Source: Ectocarpus siliculosus (Eukaryota > Sar > Phaeophyceae > Ectocarpales > Ectocarpaceae). Taken from it: a stretch of DNA of 64,000 bases. Numbering within the stretch: position 1 is the first letter of the stretch; each line of letters starts with the position of its first letter. The notes beneath the pieces are model-generated. The model saw only the letters and a list, made by a program, of their open reading frames with translations. It was not told where the DNA came from and made no database searches. Shown piece by piece: positions 56,801-64,000 of the stretch. A program made the position numbers and the translations under genes. Location: assembly GCA_000310025.1 (NCBI GenBank), contig FN649750.1, forward strand, positions 3,268,495-3,332,494, given 5' to 3'.

Positions 56801-59800
56801 AAAAAAAACGCAAGTGGTGAGTAAGGGACGGATGGTCGTGAAAACATCATAAACTGGCCATATGGCCGTATGGGGAAACAGATGGTTCCTAGGCAGCACA
56901 TATACCGAGACTGCTGTGCATACAAGGTATGGACTACTCTTTTCACCTGCAGGAGTTGTTTGAGCACCATTGTCAAGGGACACAGGTTCGGGAGGTGGTC
57001 GGCAAGGTATGACGTAAACGCACTCGTTGCCAATCCAGTGTGGGATTGACAGTCGATGGAGATGTCAATGCTGAAGCTGACAGTATCGCCAGAGCCGTCG
57101 TCCCCGTCGCTTAAGGCACCTGTGCGCGCTTTTATGATGGGTACCATGGCGTGAGGTATCACCTTCATAGAACTGAACGTTCCCTGGAAGGACAGGTGTT
57201 CGTTTACGGAGGGCATTCAAGGGAAATATGTTGAATTAAGGCGAAGCCATACCAGGATATCATGGCACAACTGAAAAAAGCTAACCGGCCGCCGAAAACT
57301 GCTGGCGTTCAAGCCTTCCTCTTACGTGCTGTGTCAAATGATCCGCGAGCTCGTGAATTCTGGTTAGCATGCCACCAACGCTGTCGGTGCGACTCCCTCG
57401 CCGGCGTGGCTGGTCGTCCTTCGCCTCAAATGGCGGACTCGAGTTCTTGCAATCTCCAGGAAACACCTGACGGCCCATCAATACACGACGGGGCACACGC
57501 AATTTGTAGCCGCTCGGAAACAAGTATCGCACAACAGAATGTTCTCAAGTGAAAGGACAAAAGGTAACCTGTCTCCGAGTAGAAAATACCCGACTCCAAC
57601 GAGCGGAAGAAATAACTTCGACGCGCATAACTTAAGGCAGAGCACAAAAATAGAATTGACCTCGACATCAAAACGTCATGCACATGGCGCGCGGGTGCGA
57701 ACACATGTCACAAGGGCGACGTTAAACACGGGCAACGCTGCTGTCTACAGGAACTAACCATAATGTCCACATCGCTCTCCGGTGTCATCATGCCACAAGC
57801 GTAACTCCCGTATGGGACAACGACAGTATCCGGCCACAACAAACAGATGACGTCTTCGATGCGACGCCACAGATTCTCCAGCACTCTCTTCCGCTTCTCT
57901 TGGACATCTCGGCACCTGCAAAGACAAGAGATAGTGCACGCACTCTTTGGTGAACAGATGGATGGGTTGCTGCGCTTGGAGACCAGGTTTGGGAATAAAT
58001 TAATGCAGCAGATACACATGTCATCCTCCTGACCGCAGGCTAGAAATCTCGCACACCATGGGACAAACGCACCTTGCCGCGAAGTCCAGAATTTCCTCAT
58101 GGAGTATAACCATTGAACGGCTTTTCTGATCCTCCAACAGCCGGTGGAGTAAGCTATTGCTCTGCCAGTCTCCTGCATAATTCGCACGTCAACGTGCGGC
58201 CATGGTTGCCTAACCCAGACACAGCACACGCAGCCGAAATATCAAGACTCGCCAAATAACCTCAGGCTGACCACACAAGAACCTACGCAGCACCTACAGT
58301 ACTCTAGGATAGTTCCAGAGTGAAAGGCGCAGGTTGTCGGTAGAACATACCGAGCAATACAGTGCCCCTTGCACCAATTCTGCATTGTAAAGGGTGCTCG
58401 TTAGTTCTGCAACCTCTGCAAATACCGCAGATGTCTGCAAGGTGCACTTCGCCAGGACTATGCACTGCAAGCGCCCGTGCCAATGTACTTACCCTGATTA
58501 ACCCTTCTCTCCCTCTCTTCCTCAGCTTGCTCCAACACCATCTCCTTCGTCTTCGCTCGCTCCGCCTTTTCTTCGGTAACGTCAGGGCCTGTGAAGTAGC
58601 AGTGTTCTAGGTGCTCGGCGAGGGAGCTCCTGGGGCAGCTGTGGGTACACCCGAGAACCGTGTTGGGACAAACGACCTCGTACTCGCCAGCATCCACCTG
58701 GAAGGAGCGGGATTGACGGTAAACAAAGCGTACTGTTCTACAGTAGGGGCACTGGCACTGCACAGAGAGCACACGCTGATTTCTGCCCCATGTGTGGCTT
58801 GAACAGCAATGCACAAGCGTCCTTGAGTGCAAGTTCAACTCGGCACAGCAGTCGCTCATTTCTTACGTCGTCCAGACGTTGCCATCGTCATGATTCCTAT
58901 TTCCACTCACCAATGCAATCGAATCGGAGCTTTCGGGTTCTTTATTGAACTGGCAATCTTTTGCCAGGTGCTTGTCCAGCTCAGTTCGGAGGCAAATGTG
59001 TCGGCATCCAAGCGAAGAGTAGGGGCAGCAGATTTCGTAGTCTAGATCCAAGGTGGAGATGGTCCCTTGAAACCAATTAGTCCCCTGGATTGAGAGCAAA
59101 AACTGGAGCAAGCAGACCAAAATGCGAAACAGGTGGTGAGGGTTGGACCACTCAAGAATCTCCTGAGCTCTCCCAAGGTTGTCCATACCGATTGTCAAGT
59201 CTGGAGCGCTTTCAAGTTGTGAACACCATAAAATGCATAACATCATCACGTATCTTCTGCCCACCTAAATGGGACATTCACAAACAACCGAATCGAAGGG
59301 CTGCCTAGTCACTACAGGAGAACAGGGTTGGCACCGATTGTTCCAACGGATAAACTCGGTCCGGAGCTATTTAGCTGATGAGCGATCGCTCATTTCCCGG
59401 AGCAGCGCGCTCTAGAATCGACCAAAACAAGGCGCCCGTTGAAGGCCTGGCAGAGTAACTATTCACCACATAAAATCTGACCAGGCACAAAAACTCATCA
59501 TACCTCTTGACTTCCTCTCCGTCGCTGCTCCTCGTCCATGGCCGACAACGCCCATGCTCGCCTGGCCAAACGTTCTCTGTGCTCCTCCCGATCCATGCCT
59601 TCAAGAATCTGCGCATTGGACACAAGATAACATTCGAGGTCCACGGTATCTTAAACCCGCGTCTTTGAGGCGGGTCGCACGTCAAACACCAAGGCATGGC
59701 GTACATCTCATTCTGCCAAATCCATGAAGAAAAACAAATACTCGCGTAAGACATGTTGCGTGCACACAACCCGACCTTCATCCGCCGCTGTCTCTCGTGC

Positions 59801-60390
59801 TCGGCTGCATGCTTCGCCCATTGTTGCCACCTTCTCCGTTCGGCTACGTCCGATTCGTTTTCGTCAGACAGAAGTTCGTCTCCGCTGTCAAGTGGCCAGT
59901 TGTTCCGCATCGCGTCTGCCCATGAATCTGATTCCTCCGGCAAATCCAACCAAAGAGCGGGTGGACGAATCGCAGCCCACCCTTCTTGGGCGTCCTCCAC
60001 CGGATCGCTACCCGAGAGTGGGATCGTCTCTGCCGATTTAGCCGACGGTTCAACTTCTGTCATGCAACCCTCCGCCGCCCTGGTTGCCTCGCCGGTCTGG
60101 AAACTCTCATTTCCAGGAGCTTGCGGAGGCATCCAGTCACAGATCTGGCAGGCGCGGTTACCTGCTCTTGTCTGCGACTCTATCTTTGCTCCCGCTGGGA
60201 CTGAGGCATGCAGCTGGACTGAAACGTCACTCCGCATTGAAGAAGGCGTCGACTGCGGTCCTGGGGTTCCCTGCGGGAGGGAGGTATCGGGGAGAGCTCT
60301 TGGTGCAAGTGCAACTATCGTAAAAAACGACAACAGCCGAACAAACGACTGCAGTCGCTGCATGTCACATCTTTGGTCAAAATGGGACAC
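53815..60390 (-). CDS. Non-canonical poly(A) polymerase (TRF4/PAPD5-like) with TRAF-type zinc fingers
   Basis: Likely adds short 3' tails to RNA for surveillance or maturation. Exons recognised: 60363-59776, 59608-59514, 59065-58911, ~58700-58493, 57916-57759, ~57453-57325, 57183-56947, 56796-56300, 54801-54673, 54456-54304, 53976-53815. Two TRAF-type zinc fingers come first (CPYSSLGCRHICLRTELDKH and CPNTVLGCTHSC...EHLEHC), followed by a Glu/Lys-rich helix. The nucleotidyltransferase core then has VPYGSYACGM with ESDVDIM (two metal-binding Asp), FSIDISIDCQSHTGL (third Asp) and RGLNDPFTGGLSSYGLVLM. A long Pro/Ser-rich insert follows. The PAP-associated domain is VLGELLLDFLHLFGEDFDM ... DPLN--NNVGRSSFGIG. 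The first exon starts with a hydrophobic stretch (LLSFFTIVALAPRAL). Exons between 56.3 and 54.8 kb are unresolved, and the stop at 53,815 assumes read-through of the last exon. Confidence 0.85.
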
Positions 60391-63248
60391 ATCAGTTCGG
60401 CCGCCGTCCTCCTAGCCACTCGTACGCGGTAACATCATTTTTCTATTCCACATATCCATGAAGCAATGGTGCCAGTGCAGAACGGCCTCGAAGACACGCG
60501 AGTCCGCATGGACAGCGATGACTAAATTTACCCCCTTACCGAAGACAAAGCTGGTGAGAACAATGACACCGGCAACAAGTGCTGACTTGGAGTTGAGGGC
60601 TGGTCCAGGCTGTGCTGCGAAGCGACGGCGCGATCTCGGTGTTCATCTGCACCCTTTGAGCTCGGCGTTTCAGCTCCCTTTTGTCGCTCCGGGGCAGTCG
60701 TGCTCGATACTCTGACCCACCTGGTGACCTGCAGCGAAACGGCGCCGCAGCACATTCAACCCTATCAGTTCACCAACATCTGGCCTCACAGAGGTACGCC
60801 CACGGGCGAGTGCTACCCCGGCACATGCACAACTCTTCAGAACGCTTGAATACAATACCAAGAACTAAAAAACCGGGAGAATCCTTTTCAAACAAGTCAG
60901 CTCCTTCAAGCTCAGCAGCTTCGTGACACCACATATCCGCTCAGAAAATAGTTCGCCTGGGGCACCTGATGGCTGGTCGCACCATCATTTGCGCCGCTGT
61001 CGTCGGTGGTGGCACAAGGTTTTCGCGCTCTTCTTCTAGCCCTGACACCACTCCTGACTTTCTTACCCTGGACCAGTGTATCAGATCAGGAGAGAAGCAA
61101 CGCACGTAGGAGAAATCTGGGGGTCACCAATGATGCATAGAGGGAAGGACACTCCGTGCTTGTCATTGGACGTTGGGGAACTGTAGTGCGAGTCAAACAC
61201 CAACCTCCCGCGCGGCTCTTGCCAGCGTTGAGTGACCATGCTACCTTGTGGTACGGAACTGTTACTACTAACCTAGCGTTGTGTGCGAATTAACCTTATT
61301 CAAGGAACATGAATTTATGTTCTTACAAAAGAACTGATGTGCCTAACATACGTTTATCTGGACGAGGATCTCCACTCAAGAGCGCAAAAATAATGGTGAT
61401 CTGCTAATAGAGTCACTGAGGTAAAAAAACAAAGCTACAGATACTCTGTAAGAGTTTGTTCCCCGCGGGCAAAAGGCTCAACGAGGCAATATTACGGTCG
61501 TTTTCGTGTACTTGGCAGCTGCGAGTCGTATCGGGGATAAACGAATGTGTGGTGATGGATTGATTGGCCAGCCGTAGAGCACTTTCATGCAAAAAGTGTC
61601 TAAATGTGGCTGAGTGTATTCGTTACTGCAGCCCAGTCGCCTGTTTTTTTTAAGCAGGTGATTGGACTCTTCGGCATGTTTGAAATGAAGACCGTAGGTG
61701 TTGATGCGGTTGTTTCTACAGGTCCACATCTGGAGGGAGGGTGGGTGAGTGGGGGAGCGAGACATTTACGCAAGTGCCATCATCCCATCATACGTATTCT
61801 ATCATCATCCCCTTCAAGGTGCTCAGTGTAGGTGGGTAAGTTGGGGATTTCGTTCGTGTGAGAAGGTGCCAGAGATCTGGTGTGTGCGTGAGTGCATCGG
61901 AGGCACTCACGAGTTTGACGTAGAAATTACAAAAAAGCGGTGCATCTTCGGACTCCATGTCCATGTATGAACCCTGAATACCCCCGCGGGTAATACAGGC
62001 TCAACACGAAGGTTTGGTGGCCATCATGCGTATCGGACAGTTATGTATTTGGGAGGGGGTAAAAGGAAGATGCTGGGAAGAGTTGGGTGTTCGTGTATTT
62101 GTTTCGGTGTTAAACAGATCACACATGTACTACACATGTTTGCAGTTGGTGCTACCCTAGGTAGTCTAATGTGCTCTTTTCCAAAACGACGTGAGAGAGG
62201 GAACGTTCAATTCCAGTGCATGTGCTACACTCGAGTACTCGAAAGAGAAAAGAAAAAAAGCCGTCGCCTTCTTCCTATGAGCATCAAATGACAACACTTC
62301 GAACACCTGCCGTAGGTAGCCTTTGTAAGTTAACATTAATCTTTCAACTCACGTACTGCTTGTGGCACTCATGAGAATGGAATACAAAACGTGTACATGT
62401 ACAGTCAGTCTATGCTACAACATGTATGAGAAATACGATAATCAAAGCCAGCAGTAGTCCAGTAGCAAGTACCCATCCTTTCTTCGGTATATGTACGGCA
62501 GACTTTATGCTTGCACATGACTAGAGAGGGATCCAGTAGCAACGCTCAGACAGCAGCGACGAGCAGCTCTGCAGAACAAGCCCCTGGCAGAGCCTGATGC
62601 ATCGTAACCATGTACTTCTAGTCTATATGCCATGACTCGTACGTGCCATGTACCATGTTGTACTCCACGTACAGATCACCTTAGACGATGTGCACATACA
62701 GCACTGAGGACCACCCCTCATACGAGACAAATGATCAAGAGGGGTGGTACGTTAAATCTATGCATTAACGAAGATCTGAAATAGAGAGTCACGATGCAGA
62801 ATTTGCATGGAATGGAACATTTGAACGTTTGAACGTTTGAACCCGCGTTACTGTACACACACAGCAGCAGCTTCAGAGGCACTCGCACCTTCGCCTGCTG
62901 ATCCATATTCGAGGACGAACCAGCAGGCCAGCTGGCAAAAAATCCAGACCACACGGTACAGGGGTGGGGGAAGACTACTTAGAACGGAGGGGGTGCGTGT
63001 GTGCTGCACGCCTGACAGCTGAACACAAAGGTGTAGTGACGGAGTGACGGAGTAGCGGAGCGGAGCAGGGAGCAGGCACTCCCAGGCGATCCCGAACCTG
63101 GGATTTGCAAGTGGCGTGCAGGTTTGGGTGTTTTTTTTTTTTGAGAACCACCTGCCCGCACCCTCACGCCTCACATCGCAACAACAGCAGCAACCTCGCA
63201 CAACGCACGGCCTCTCGGGCACGTTCGTTCTGCGGCCTAGTTTCTCCT
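60391..63248. other. Intergenic region, no gene seen
   Basis: About 2.9 kb between divergently oriented genes. It is AT-richer and broken by stops in all frames, with no recognisable domain. It includes a triple GAACGTTT repeat at 62,819-62,841 and a T12 tract at 63,130. It presumably holds both promoters and 5' UTRs. Confidence 0.55.
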
Positions 63249-64000
63249 ATGGCCACATTCGCGTCCCGGGTGGCGCTCGGTTCGCGTGTGACTGTCACCG
63301 GGAAAAAAGGCGTGGTAAGAGGGCCAACGTGCAGTAAAATACTCCTCCGGAGTCTAGACTTGTGCATACTCTTCCAAATACTGGACGTATGCATATGTTC
63401 TCATGCATGCTGTGGGCCGGCGCTCGGCGCACCTCCTTGTTGCCCTTTACATAGGTCATCTCTCTACTGGTTTGCGTTATTTTTCTGGATTGCCCTCTTA
63501 GTACTCTTGTCCTCCGTCTGGCAGGTCAAGTTTATCGGGCCAACCGATTTCGCGGCCGGAGAGTGGATAGGAGTTGAGCTCGATCTCCAAGAGGGCAAGA
63601 ACGATGGCCTCGTCAACGGCGTTCAATACTTCGACTGCCGCGAGGGACACGGACTGTTCGTTAAGAAGGCGCAGGTATTCCGCAACTCCGTCACACCAGT
63701 TGAAAACTCTCTCTGCTGCTGCAGGCAACACCAGGCACACAAGGTAGCACTCTGTATTTCACATGTACCAAATTGCACAGCAGCAGTAGCATTTGGTAGC
63801 AGCCGTGGTGAGGTAAGAGCGCGAAACTTAAGGGGGGGCAGAAGAGCAATATTGATGTTGACGAATTTTGAAAACAAACGCAAGAGGTCCAGAAATTGTA
63901 TGACAGACACACAAAGACCAGTCGGGAGGCATCGCGAAAAACAGCAATCGTTGATTCTCGCACAGGGCGGCAGTAGAGGCTGCTCAAAACATACATTTCA
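63249..64000 (+). CDS. CAP-Gly domain protein, N-terminal part only
   Basis: CAP-Gly domains bind the C-terminal EEY/F tails of tubulin, EB1 and CLIP proteins. Exon 1 (63249-63314) encodes 22 residues including LGSRVTVTGKKGV. Exon 2 (63525-63674, phase 0) gives VKFIGPTDFAAGEWIGVELD and then the signature GKNDG and YFDCREGHGLFVKKAQ. The domain therefore starts within the first ten residues, as in dynactin p150Glued and some other microtubule-tip proteins. Further exons lie downstream: a candidate 19-base exon near 63725-63743 is uncertain, and the gene continues past the window. The upstream Met is the only in-frame one attached to a proper donor. Which CAP-Gly family it belongs to cannot be decided from this part. 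Confidence 0.85.
   Translation, partial: MATFASRVALGSRVTVTGKKGVVRGPTCSKILLRSLDLCILFQILDVCICSHACCGPALGAPPCCPLHRSSLYWFALFFWIALLVLLSSVWQVKFIGPTDFAAGEWIGVELDLQEGKNDGLVNGVQYFDCREGHGLFVKKAQVFRNSVTPVENSLCCCRQHQAHKVALCISHVPNCTAAVAFGSSRGEVRARNLRGGRRAILMLTNFENKRKRSRNCMTDTQRPVGRHREKQQSLILAQGGSRGCSKHTF

Overview
The window is nuclear DNA from a photosynthetic eukaryote. It is most likely a brown alga (Phaeophyceae, Ectocarpus-like) or a close stramenopile relative. The evidence is intron-rich genes with short coding exons and introns of roughly 0.2-1.5 kb, and four genes whose predicted N-termini combine a signal peptide with an ASAFAP-like cleavage motif (Phe at +1), the targeting signal for plastids of red-algal secondary origin. 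There are also axonemal genes, which fits an organism with flagellate zoospores or gametes. The species call is inference. Exons were joined by hand from GT-AG sites, reading phase and recalled family sequence, so edges may be off by a few bases.

Layout. 1 to ~12.7 kb (-): a large SPAG17/PF6-like central-pair gene, cut at its C-terminal end by the window edge, with a 293-bp intragenic tandem duplication. 13,361-13,460: an assembly gap of 100 N. 13.46-14.85 kb (+): a decayed LINE-type retrotransposon. 15.2-16.8 kb (-): an unrecognised four-exon gene. 17.06-21.9 kb (+): plastid N-acetylglutamate kinase, with an ~800-bp element bearing 42-bp inverted ends in an intron. 22.9-29.0 kb (+): plastid uroporphyrinogen decarboxylase of plant/cyanobacterial character. 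30.45-37.99 kb (-): axonemal dynein intermediate chain 2. 38.28-44.34 kb (+): a plastid-directed M41-like membrane metallopeptidase with an HEAGH motif. 44.9-48.7 kb (-): a second, divergent uroporphyrinogen decarboxylase, also with a plastid signal but altered at active-site positions. 48.7-53.8 kb: gene-poor, with a large fold-back element. 53.8-60.4 kb (-): a non-canonical poly(A) polymerase (TRF4/PAPD5-like) carrying TRAF-type zinc fingers. 60.4-63.2 kb: no gene seen. 63.25 kb to the end (+): start of a CAP-Gly protein.

Themes. Three genes belong to flagella or microtubules (SPAG17, DNAI2, CAP-Gly). Four belong to the plastid (arginine synthesis, two haem/chlorophyll-pathway proteins, one membrane peptidase). 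Two gene pairs are divergent with only ~300 bp between start codons (16,759/17,062 and 37,989/38,284), which suggests shared promoters. The most interesting points are the substituted second decarboxylase, the zinc-finger/poly(A)-polymerase fusion, and the exon-capturing duplication in SPAG17.
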